Shown here in pieces: positions 1 through 8,744 of a stretch of DNA of 38,278 bases. A program made the translations under genes and the position numbers. The first letter of the stretch is position 1. The number at the start of each line of letters is the position of its first letter. Source of the stretch: Chara braunii (taxonomy: Eukaryota > Streptophyta > Charophyceae > Charales > Characeae); contig BFEA01000353.1 in the NCBI GenBank assembly GCA_003427395.1, forward strand, positions 880,203 through 918,480, written 5' to 3'. The notes under the pieces were generated by a model. The model made no database searches and was not told the origin of the DNA. It saw nothing but the letters and a program-made list of their open reading frames with translations.

Positions 1-805
1 GTCTATCAGCGTAGGCCCATAGGGCCTGTCTGTCCTAGGGGTAGCCCGGGTCTGCTATCCGCAGTTCGGGTAGCTGTAGGAAAATCGAAATAGTACGGGG
101 CCCATATTTCTATATTTACAGATATGTCCCTCACAAATTTTCCATACAGGCAGGTCTCTCGGTTAGTCCTCAGCCAAACAAAATTACGAATCTACCCCTG
201 ACTATGGTACAGCCTCGTGCAAGTCATTGCACAATGGTTCGGGCTGGAATGGGTGAAGGGGGAAGGATCAAGAAATGGATCAGGGGGCAACAGTAGAAGC
301 AAAATGGCAAGCGGATCTGCCACAAGCAGCCTTCACGAACGGTGGACCCAGGACACGGAAGCTTACAGCGGTCAACCGGCAACCCAAACGGAGGAACACA
401 GGAGCAACAGATGGCAACATAAAGAAGGAGAAACTAGGTTCTCAGCAGCAGGTATCTGGCGCCTGGCACAGGGCGAAGAGGTTCTCTCCGTAATTTATCA
501 CCTCTGGAGGCTACAGTAATCATCGCTGGCAATCAAGCTGGCAGGAATATCCTCATCCAAGAAGGAAGGATTTCAGCTGGACTGAGGAGATAGGCAGCAA
601 CTGACAAGCAATAATTTAACTTTTATCTTAGTACGCTTTCTCAGTCAATCCCCTGGTCACCCAGGGTAATCAAGGCTGTAGCCTTCTAGTAACATATCAG
701 CCTCTATTCCATGTCTTTTAGTCGCAATTTTGTATTATACATGGGACGCTGGACCCGGTTTCCAGCAGGTGATACTCCCCACCAATAGATGGAGTCCCCC
801 TATGG
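1..805. other. non-coding, nothing recognised
   Basis: No gene is supported here. The short open frames around 217-519 overlap each other, have low-complexity composition and match no family I recognise. GGCCC-rich text near the left edge resembles the LTR sequences at 4794 and 28306, so this may be the edge of another LTR, but that is inference only. Confidence 0.4.
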
Positions 806-885
806 TGTTAGAGGTGTCTGCTTGTATCAGCACCTCTAACATCCAAAAGGGAGTTTTCCAAAAAAAAAAAAAAAAAAAAAAAAAA
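806..885 (+). repeat. hairpin followed by poly(A) tail (retroposon 3' end)
   Basis: An 11-bp perfect inverted repeat (TGTTAGAGGTG at 806-816, CACCTCTAACA at 831-841, 14-nt loop) lies 18 bp before a run of 26 A (860-885). A 3' stem-loop followed by poly(A) is typical of a retroposed RNA mobilised by a LINE reverse transcriptase. The body of the retroposon would be upstream, but I cannot define its 5' end. Confidence 0.5.
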
Positions 886-1729
886 GAACCTGAGAATTTT
901 GGAACGTAGTTGTAAGAAGATATAGAAATTAAGACTTTCGAATTTCAGAAATTATGAATTTATTTAGGATATGTAACTAGGAAATCGAAATCGAAATCGA
1001 ATTAATTGATCAAGATGATCCAATTTTGTTATCGGAATTATATTCCGATTTTCGAACTTAAGAAGCAGAAAATTAACCGAGACGATCAAACACCAGGTGG
1101 ATTTCAAAAATCTGAAAAAATATGATTATTCGGAATTTATTATAAGATTTAGGGAAAGGAACAGATCATAGCAACTAAATCATGAAGCTCAAACTAAGGA
1201 TCATAAAAAAACTGAAAATTGAAACACCAGAATTCTACCTATCGAATTGAAATTCAAACAAAGCAATCAAAAAAAGGTAAGAAAGGATCTCATAGGATGA
1301 ATCCATTGCGCGATTATTTAAGAGTATTTATGAGTATAAAAGCAGACCAACATCGGTGACAAGCGAAAGCAATACAATCCGGACCCACCCTTCGAGTGAT
1401 CGATAACCCTCCTCCCCCACTTCCTCAACCCACCAACTTACCTTATCCTCCTCAAACCCTACCCCTCCATCTTCAAGGGAGAAAGAACACATCTCCTCCC
1501 AATGCTAGCCTCTTAGGCTCAAAAGCATACTAGCACCGAAGACATACATGGCCATCCTCGATCCCCCAGGAATCAAAAGACAGTGTGGTATCACCTCACC
1601 AAACCTGTTAGCAAGTCACCACAGGGGGTTCAAGTGTCCTTAATCTATTACTCTCCTACTGAGGAAGGCGGGAGGCACTCACTTCAACCATAACCCTAGC
1701 TTCAAGACGAAATACCAACGTACTTCCTT
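886..1729. other. AT-rich non-coding stretch
   Basis: No gene seen. A short GAAATC microsatellite of about three and a half units lies at 981-1002. The rest is AT-rich, becoming C-rich towards 1400-1700. Confidence 0.5.
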
Positions 1730-1950
1730 TTGCTGTACCCAACCAGCCCATTCCTACCTCCCATTCTATATCAGCAAAAACGAAGGCGCCCCATGCTCCA
1801 ACTTCCCACCTCGTCACACCATCTTCCATTTACCACACCGCGACTACCGCCACCGCCCTCCCATCTTGTAACCACTGCCCATCGTGTCACCGCACACCAC
1901 CTCCCCCATAAGCATCCGTCCAGCGCCACTCACCTCACTCCCTCACTCGT

Positions 1951-2108
1951 CGTCGCACCACCACTCCCGCATTGCCCTGCCATCGCTTCTGCTGCCGAAG
2001 GCATCGTACGAACACGCCCACCACATCATCGCCTGTCATCGTACCGCCGCTCCCGCATCACCCTACCGCGCTTCGATCGCTGCCAAAACTGTCGTACGAA
2101 TGCGCCCA
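1951..2108. repeat. imperfect direct repeat, about 70 bp, two copies
   Basis: Copies at about 1951-2020 and 2037-2108 share the blocks CTCCCGCAT and CGTACGAA.GCGCCCA in the same order. The period is near 86 bp. The overlapping Pro/His-rich open frames in this interval (1730-2277) come from this C-rich repeat and do not look like real proteins. Confidence 0.6.
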
Positions 2109-2133
2109 GCTTGAGCCAAGCGCCCTCCGGCAA

Positions 2134-2169
2134 GTCGGGCGCAGCGCTCCCGGTAGCGCTGCGCCCGAC
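2134..2169. repeat. perfect 15-bp inverted repeat
   Basis: GTCGGGCGCAGCGCT (2134-2148) is followed by the 6-nt loop CCCGGT and its exact reverse complement (2155-2169). The stem is very GC-rich and would form a stable hairpin in RNA. No T-run follows, so a simple terminator role is not supported. Confidence 0.8.
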
Positions 2170-2410
2170 CTCTCTGATGTCAGAACGAAGTATGCTTTCT
2201 CTCTCCTGGCTCTCCTACCGGGTTGTTTGTTGAGGGATTCCCGGCCTCAATTGTCTCATTTGAAATATATGGACTAAATTGCTTCCCAAAAACAAAAGAA
2301 AAAAAAGTTCTGGCTTACTAAAAACTCTCTAAAAGGCAAAAAGTGGTCTGGGATTCCAACCACTTAGTTGGATTTCTTGTTTTCTGTACCTACTACCTAG
2401 TGTACTAGGT

Positions 2411-2445
2411 TTGTTTTTTTTTTCCCGGGGGGGGGGGGGGGGGGG
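2411..2445. repeat. poly(T) then 19-base poly(G) run
   Basis: A T-rich run (2413-2423) is followed by CCC and then 19 consecutive G (2427-2445). It may be real, or it may be an assembly or sequencing artefact. Confidence 0.7.
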
Positions 2446-3040
2446 CTAAGCGATATCCGTCTCTCAAAATACCTCCCTAGTACGTACCTCTCCATGTCAG
2501 GAAACAACCAGACCCTCTATGACTGTGCAAATGAAAATGAAAAAGCATAATTTGAACTACAGAGGCTCTATATCACAAAGAGAGAGAGTGGTGTTGGGTT
2601 TAAACTTCAGACTCCAAAACAATGAGTCGCGAGCTACTACGCATGTCTGAGCTGCAACTATGAATGAAATGCTTTGTTTCTTGCAGGAGCTGGTTCTGAA
2701 TGCTGCTGCAGCCATCACCAACCTTTCCTTCTACGATGGCATAGACAATCAGATTCTCAAGGTAGTACTGATGTCCTTTGCCCCCATCATTTTGGTGCAA
2801 AATCCCCACTACCGTCTTAACTTGAATCAAACTCACCATCATTTTCGCGGCATCTGGCCTTCAAGTTGGGAAAAATACGTATGTTGTATTTCGGGAAAGA
2901 CGATAGGCATTAATGGAAACCTAACTGGAGTTCGTGCAAATACCTCTCAGTGTTGAGCAGTCTGGGCTCTCCAGTGAGCTCCTCCTTGTCACTCCTCTTC
3001 TCCTCCCGGCTGTGAAATAGTAGGCTAGATGTGCAACTAT
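2446..3040. other. non-coding, nothing recognised
   Basis: No coding or RNA feature is supported. Short open frames on both strands overlap one another and lack recognisable motifs. Confidence 0.4.
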
Positions 3041-3205
3041 GGGCCTCGCCATACCACTGTGGAAACGAAAAGAGAGCGAATACATCTGCCGCAGAAAGTG
3101 GTTGGATGCATCCATTGCTATTCATGGTAACTGATGCATCGTGCCCTTGTACGCGGGAAGATGCATTCGTTCATTTTTCGTTTCGACAGTGGTGTGGCAA
3201 GGCCC
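3041..3205. repeat. 165-bp imperfect foldback (MITE- or miRNA-like hairpin)
   Basis: The left arm (3041-3087) and the reverse complement of the right arm (3159-3205) match at about 40 of 47 positions, starting GGGCCT and ending CATCT. The inner part shows a further weaker match, including GATGCATC on both sides, so the stem may be about 70 bp. The loop is short. Mismatches are scattered as in an old inverted duplication. It could be a small MITE, a foldback remnant, or a young hairpin of the kind that can give rise to plant small RNAs. No terminal target duplication was confirmed. Confidence 0.65.
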
Positions 3206-3499
3206 TATGTTTGCTGCGTGTTCAGTTTCGAACGTGTTGGATTTTGGTGCTGCACTTCTGACCTCTGGTGCCGTGTCGTACAATTTTGTTGCCGTGCCTT
3301 TTTTTTGTCATAATTTTGCTGAGTTTTTTCTTTCTGAAAATTTCAAGTGGATGCAGCCCAAAACTCTCAAGGACAAGCATTGCAAACAATTTAACTAACT
3401 ATACTACTATAGGGATTGGTGTACAGTCTCGGCCAGACCTACCAAGTACCAGGTCAAACCTTACTGCCAAAGCTATGTTATACACAGGCACAAACGTAT

Positions 3500-3696
3500 G
3501 GGTTACTAATACTTACTATCCTCCTTTTTTCTGAAAAAACAAAGGGCGGCGGCCTTGAGATACCATCATTGAACTGTCCGGCCCCAGGTAACCAGAATGA
3601 ATTTAATCTGTTCATCTGATTGTATCTGTATCTGGATTCGACTGAGCTACGCTGGTTGGTACGGGTTACTAACTTACTATCCTTTTTCTTTTTTTT
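3500..3696. repeat. direct repeat pair followed by T-runs
   Basis: GGGTTACTAATACTTACTAT (from 3500) recurs in shortened form as GGGTTACTAACTTACTAT (3663-3680). Each copy is followed by a C/T-rich run. The pair brackets about 140 bp. It may be a tandem remnant or the flanks of a small insertion. Confidence 0.45.
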
Positions 3697-4495
3697 TTTT
3701 TGGACAAAGCTCCAGTCTATTCGTGGGGAGCAGCACGTGCTGGGAACCGGGCCCAGCGTCCCATTCAACATATTAAGAAACATATGCAAAACAATTTGAG
3801 ATACTGGGGCCATTACCGGGCTTTGGCTAGGAATGATAGATATGCACTTCAAACAGCAAGAGGCTGTGAAGCGACTGCAATACTGAAGAAAGCTTGGATT
3901 CTACTATTGTAAAAAACTTACCTATAGATCCACCAACCAAGGAGACTAGCAACAAGAAAGCAGGACTCCTCGTTCTTCGCACAATCCATTTCACAAGCAA
4001 GCAAGACTCAGTCCGGCCATTCAATCCTCATCAGAACTCAGTCTCTTACCCTCCATCAACTAAGGTTGCAGGGCAGCACGACCTGCCCCAGCTCCGACCA
4101 CCCTCGTTCTGACGGCAGAGACCGGTGTGCCTTCCTCCCTCGGCCACTCCCTCCTAGCCTCAAGCCCCTGACTCATTCAGGCTACAGAGCAATGCCCGAG
4201 CACTGGCTTCGTTGGACAAGCTGGTTTCACCTTCCTCCCTCGGTGAACTACCCCAGACCCAAGCCCCCACCCGGGTTACAGAGCAAAAAAAGCCCCAGCG
4301 ACAGTCTGTGTCGTCCCAGCAACGTCCTATCCTCGCAGCAGCTGTATTGCAATTCCCTGTTGTAAACAGTTTCCAGGCTGCCAGTTTCGAGGCTGCCGCA
4401 CTGAATGGATTGCCTGCCAGTCCTGCTGCCTCTAAGCCTGCTACCTGTTCTCCCAGCCCCTCGTTTTTTTGTGTGTTTCATCGTTTTTTTGAATA
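3697..4495. other. C-rich non-coding with degenerate internal repeats
   Basis: No gene supported. Blocks such as CCTTCCTCCCTCGG recur (about 4131 and 4229), each followed by similar C/A-rich text ending in CTACAGAGCAA or TTACAGAGCAA. This points to a degenerate tandem repeat of roughly 100 bp. Confidence 0.4.
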
Positions 4496-4546
4496 GCGCA
4501 GGGGCCATGCTAATCTTCTCTGTATCATTCCAATTCTAACGGATGT
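4496..4546 (-). pseudogene. U6 snRNA fragment (pseudogene, antisense)
   Basis: Read on the minus strand this is the central part of spliceosomal U6 snRNA, from ACATCCG, through the ACAGAGA box and the AGC of AGATTAGC, to GGCCCCTGCGC. The 5' cap-stem hairpin and everything after the CTGCGC, including the rest of the internal stem-loop and the 3' tail, are missing. A functional U6 is about 100 nt, so this 51-nt piece cannot work as a splicing RNA. Its 5' side joins directly to a dispersed repeat (next entry). Its 3' side runs into A-rich sequence. The likely origin is retroposition with template switching, as is known for U6 with LINE machinery. Confidence 0.88.
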
Positions 4547-4598
4547 AATGAACCCAGACTGGAAGATACTCATCAGACGCCAAAGTGCAAGTAGTCTC
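4547..4598. repeat. dispersed repeat joined to U6 fragment
   Basis: This stretch, starting AATGAACCCAGACTGGAAGA, recurs nearly identically at 17230-17279 without any U6 sequence beside it. The U6 piece is therefore a separate module fused to it here. In both places the repeat abuts a copy of the palindromic repeat family that contains GTGGCATGCGCCAC units. Confidence 0.75.
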
Positions 4599-4793
4599 AG
4601 ATCTGCACAATGTCTCCAGTTTGCATGAAATGATATCTGATACAACATCTCGTTACCAATAGACGAAGAGAGTGGAGGGGGAATAGACAAAGGAGAGGGT
4701 CGAAGAGATAATCAGTGACCACACAAAAGTAGCCCAATCGTTCCCACTCCTTCTCCGGGCTTCCCCTTGCCTCCACGTCAACAATCAATATAT

Positions 4794-5728
4794 TGTGAGG
4801 CATAGGGCCTCGATATGCCCTACAGGGCCTATTTTTCACACTGTCGGCCGCCCTAAGTGAAGGCAGGCACGACCGAGGCCCTACAGGCCATTTTAGGGTC
4901 ACCACGCAACTGGGGAAATTCAGGCAGTTGTGCAGCGCCAGTTGGTTGGAAGCGCCCAGGCCCAGGCTGCCTTTCATTGCATGTAACTGAGGCAGGACCT
5001 GGGCCGGATACACAAAGTGGACCGAACAAAGGCTGAGGGCAGTTGGGTGCTGATAACCGCCACAGGCCCTGGGCCTGTTTACTTCGGACCGAGGCTCAGC
5101 CTCGTGGGGCCTACCGGAAGCTTCTGGGCCAGGGCCTAATACCTCACGACTGCACGCCACAGCAGGCCACTTCGATATAGGGAAGGGCCTGCCCTCGCAT
5201 TGGGTATTCGGGCACTGGCTGCTTTGGGCGCAAGCGCTGCTGCGCTATCGCTGGCCAGGCTCACGTGCTCACGGGCGAGCTGGAAGGAGCAGTCAGCCAT
5301 AGCTGAGCTGCGCTGCTGTATGCTGGATGGGGCGCATGGTGGTCCTTGGGTGCAAGTGGCATCTGTGAGTTGGGGAACGAGGTTGTGAGTGATACGAGAG
5401 ACATACCTGGTGCTTGACGCATGCGGCATTGGCCGAGATCTGCTCGTACTTGGGAAGCTGTTGACGTCAGAAGCGGCATTGTAGTCTAGGCTAGATAGGA
5501 TCTGCCATTCGTAGTCTAGGCGCCGAGCGCCAGATAGGATATCAACATTGGTTCTTCGTTGATGATGATGGGATTATTCCAGCATTGTCAATTACGAGCT
5601 TTTGGTGTGCTCTTATTTGGTGAAACTCGTGGTGCGATTCTGCTATTGGTGTGAGGTCACGACTATCTGGTCTTATGTGTATGATGCTGTTTGATTTCTG
5701 AAGTTCGCTATCGCTCATCTTCCTTGCA
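4794..5728. mobile_element. solo LTR, 935 bp, with 4-bp target duplication ATAT
   Basis: Comparison with the uninterrupted repeat copy at about 18016 shows exactly what was inserted. The insertion begins TGTGAGGCATAGGGCC and ends CTTCCTTGCA, so it has TG...CA termini. It is bordered by ATAT on the left (4790-4793) and right (5729-5732), while the empty site has a single ATAT. No coding sequence lies inside. GGGCC-rich text near the start resembles the LTR of gypsy element 2. This fits a solo LTR left by recombination between the two LTRs of a related element. Orientation is not certain from sequence alone. Confidence 0.82.
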
Positions 5729-5929
5729 ATATAGTAACAAGTCTGATAAGTTCTGACCACACAGAAGTGCCACGTGGCACTATCATCTCATGGAGACCAT
5801 GAAGACAACAGCAGTACACGGTATCGACGTCAACCTCAGGTGAGTACCAATTCCCAATCATCCACAGATCCCGATCTCCCTCCTTGTCGCAACCAGTCAC
5901 CTCACGTAGACAGCGTGGCCAATGCCACG

Positions 5930-6130
5930 GCAGCAGTGGAGACAGGTGGCATGCGCCACATCAACAATGAAGACAGGTGGCAGCGCCACATCAACAATGT
6001 AATGTAGACTGGTGGCAGCACCACATCAGCAATGTAGACAAGTGGCATGCGCCACATCAGCAATGTAGACAAATGGCATGCGCCACATCAGCAATGTAGA
6101 CAGGTGGCAGCACCACGTCAGCAATGTTTG
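5930..6130 (+). repeat. array of 31-bp palindromic units (copy A)
   Basis: Units of the form GTAGACAGGTGGCATGCGCC followed by ACATCAGCAAT are repeated about six times, some lacking CATG in the centre. Each unit contains its own small palindrome (GTGGC-ATGC-GCCAC). The same array occurs at 17300-17460 and 18235-18425. Confidence 0.8.
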
Positions 6131-6268
6131 GCGCACAAAACAGAATGCGCTAGCGTGCTACCACAGTCCCACGTCGTCGTCCTCAGTACTAGCGCACAGC
6201 CAGCATCAAGTCAGCGTCCAACCAGCGTCAAGCCAGCGACCAGCCAGAGTCAAGCCAGCGTTGAGGCA

Positions 6269-6635
6269 GCATAGCAAGACTGAATGTTGACCACCTGGAG
6301 ACCAAGCCATATGTAGCATTTGACGAGGCTCTCTGGCCTCAGGTCCCCCACCCACAGTCGTCCAGATTGACTCACAGTCGAGGGCTGGATTGCATACAGT
6401 TGCAGTCTTCCCTTTGGTCCTGATGTCGTCTGGGTACTTGCATACAAATAAGTGTGTGCGTCTGACCGGCGGCCTGGGCTGGGTACACTTTGACTTTGAC
6501 TGTTGGGCGTCTGATAGTTGACTTCAGTCAACTGTCACTCGTCCAGGCCCTTTTTTTCCCCCTTCAGCCTGGGTCTGAGTGCAGCCTGACAAGGCCCTCA
6601 GACATTCCACGAGGCATACTGCATTGGTTATTGCA
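6269..6635 (-). mobile_element. putative 3' LTR of gypsy element 1
   Basis: About 367 bp are repeated with high similarity at 33590-33980. On the minus strand the block starts TGCAATAACC, just downstream of the chromodomain reading frame of gypsy element 1, where a 3' LTR should be. The right-hand homology boundary is the same in both copies (after TATTGCA). The other edge is less certain: homology continues to about GAGGCA. A convincing polypurine tract is not visible at the boundary. Confidence 0.6.
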
Positions 6636-6701
6636 TTCCTGCCGGCCCAATTTTCGAGTTCCATCGCAGAAAAGACATCAATTTCCTTTTAACCCAAGTT
6701 C

Positions 6702-7115
6702 CTATGCAGCAACAATGTCAGGAGCAGTAGGTAAGAATTCTTTCTTACTAAACCATCTGGCTTCAAACGGAGGTTGAGACTTGAACTGTACCTTATATTG
6801 CTTTTGTGGTCTTCCTCTGCCACTTGTAGAGAAATAGCCATGTTCCAGAATCTTGTCAACTTCATATCCTCCTTTCATGGAGGGTGGAAACATAAATAGC
6901 CTGTTAGGAAAATTGTCTCCTTCTACATAGGGTAGCAGTTTAGACGCATGGAAGACAGGATAGGTCCTGAGGTGTGGGGGAACGTCTATTCTATAGGAAG
7001 GTCTATCTGCATCCCCAATCACCTTGAGAACTTCCCAGGGACCATAGTAGACAGGCAACAGTTTTTGAGACATGTTTTCTTCCAACGCAAATTCTTTAGA
7101 CTTTACCCAAACCAA
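6702..7115 (-). pseudogene. gypsy 1 integrase C-terminus with chromodomain-like end
   Basis: This 137-residue frame begins in the integrase C-terminal region (KSKEFALEENMSQKLLP, then YYGPWEVLKVIGDADRPSYR, then HLRTYPVFHASKLLPY). It ends with a chromodomain-like segment containing YEVDKILEH, QYKVQFK and ARWFSKKEF. Chromodomains of this type steer integration towards particular chromatin in chromoviruses. The homologous end in gypsy 2 has the same architecture. The frame differs from the integrase core frame upstream, so at least one frameshift lies around 7115-7180. Confidence 0.85.
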
Positions 7116-7176
7116 ATCTCCTTCTTGAAGTTGCGATGGCCGACGATGTTTGTTGGCCTGCTCAATATATTTTCTT

Positions 7177-7719
7177 TTACCTTTTTAATATCTTCTTCAT
7201 ACAAAACTGCAAATTCACGGGTTCCTGGGGGTAACCTCTGATCTGGTCCCGAGTTAGAGCATGAATGGGACGCCGAGGCTTCCAACCTTTATGTAGTGCA
7301 TTAGGCATTCTGCATGTAACAGTATGTATACTGTTATTAGAAGCACTAGCAATCTTAGGTAAGTTCTCATGCCAATCTATCTGATCGGGCCGGACATGCA
7401 TGCGCAAAAGTTGTTGGCACAGACGGTTCATTTATTCAATTTGGCCATTCGTTTCAAGATGTCTACCTGACGACATGGTCAACCTGGTGCCATAGACTTC
7501 CATCAACTTTTGCCATTGTAGACTAGTGAACTGAATATCCCTGTCAGAGACAATGGTTTTCGGGAATCCATACTCGGAAACCCATCGCATCTGGAAATTC
7601 GGGATGACCAGTTTTGTTTTAGCTTCGGCAGGCAAAGGAATGAACATAACATACTTTGAGAACCTATCTACAATGACCATTATCTGACTGCTGTCATTTG
7701 GAATCTTAGTGAGACTCAT
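7177..7719 (-). pseudogene. gypsy 1 integrase core, broken
   Basis: Two frames in the same phase, separated by one stop at 7432. The upper part has the DDE residues in recognisable contexts: Asp in VIVDRFSKYVMFIP, Asp in IVSDRDIQFTS, and Glu in TNGQIE. The lower part (LRMHVRPDQIDWHENLP, then PNALHKGWKPRRP) is the post-core region. The usual HPQTDGQTE box reads GRHLETNGQIE here, which is diverged but keeps the Glu. The zinc-binding HHCC region upstream falls partly in the next fragment. Confidence 0.87.
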
Positions 7720-7864
7720 AAAGTCTTATGGAGATAGACTCATTTGGCTCACTCGGAATAGGCAGTGGTCTCAATAGTCCCAGTGGATTCTCATGTGAGG
7801 GTTTGTTCCTCTGACAGACAAGACAAGTCCGCACATACGTTAGTACATCCTCTTTCATTCCTTT

Positions 7865-8674
7865 TCATTCAAAGCGTTCTCGGGCATCGGCATACGTCTT
7901 CGTAAAACCAAAGTGACCCTCAACATCATGACATTCCCCAATTATTAGACTCTTGATTTGTTCTTGGTGAGGAATACACAATCGTTCTTCAGTTTTATCC
8001 ACGTAGAAGAGTAAGCCATCAGTCATTCGATACTCAGGGAATAGTTCAGGGTTCTTGCATAGGGTCTCAATGATAGGATTCCAAATAGAATCACTCTCAT
8101 AACCCTTACGGATTTGTTCCTTCAATTCATTCCCGATATCGAGATAGGAGACAATGGTTCCAAAGAAATCGGCACGCCTGGACATAGCATCCGCAACCAC
8201 ATTAGACTTTCCTTTGATAGTTTTGAATTCGAAATCAAAGGTATCAATGAATGCGGACCATCTTACTAACTTATCAGAGAGTCTAGGCTGAGTCTTTATC
8301 CATTTCAGAGTAGAGTGAACTAAATAGACAGTGAAATGCCTCCCTAACAAGTAGTGCTTCCAGGTGTCCAGTGCAGCGACCAAGGCATACAGTTCCCTTT
8401 CATAGGCGGAGTTAGCCACTTTCTTTGACGGAAGTCTACTGGACATAAACTCTATAGGTCTATATACCTTTCCGTCGTCTTGTTGTAGCGGAGCTCCAAT
8501 CCAGTACTGACTTGCGTCAGTTGTGACAATGAAGGGAAGAGAAGGATCAACAATCTTTAAGACATGATAGAGAGTCAGAACATACTTCAACTTTCTAAAT
8601 GACGACTCGCAGTCTTTGTCCCACAACCAAGGCTTTTTCTTTTTCATAAGTCTTTTCATAGGAGTAACTATCAA
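7865..8674 (-). pseudogene. gypsy 1 RNase H and integrase N-terminus
   Basis: The 269-residue frame covers the RT connection, RNase H (Asp in VTTDASQYWIG, Glu in YERELYALVAALDTWKHYLL, Asp in NVVADAMSRR) and the start of the integrase zinc domain (ECHDVEGHFGFTKTYADARE). The third conserved RNase H stretch, usually TDH followed by SL, reads LVHSTLKW, so that acidic residue is lost. The frame starts after a shift from the protease/RT frame and stops at 7865 before the CXXC half of the zinc domain. Confidence 0.88.
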
Positions 8675-8744
8675 AGAGAAGTTTTTGACGAACTTCGTTT
8701 AATAACTAGCAAGTCCTAGAAAAAATTGTAACTCAGTTATAGTC

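Larger units (their letters stand above)
4624..6262 (+). repeat. copy A of foldback-family repeat, split by a solo LTR
   Basis: The parts 4624-4793 and 5733-6262 together match the right arm of the large palindrome and its extension (17878-18560) almost base for base. They run from ATGAAATGAT...TTACCAATAGACG to the tail AGCCAGAGTCAAGCCAGC. A 935-bp LTR is inserted between them. The 3' half (about 5930-6130) contains 31-bp-type units with GTGGCATGCGCCAC followed by ACATCAGCAATGTAGACA. Coding potential is nil. It is probably a non-autonomous element or part of a larger unrecognised one. Confidence 0.8.

Noticed and set aside
217-519. Open frame of 100 residues
   Set aside because: Overlaps another frame, low-complexity, no family resemblance, no promoter or splice context.
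1730-2277. Pro/His/Ser-rich open frames
   Set aside because: Produced by C-rich tandem repeats; three overlapping frames are equally open.
4560-4600. CTGATGAG on the minus strand (also at 17240-17280) as a second hammerhead core
   Set aside because: No GAAA follows at the right distance and no stem II can form after the CTGATGA; only the one core word matches.
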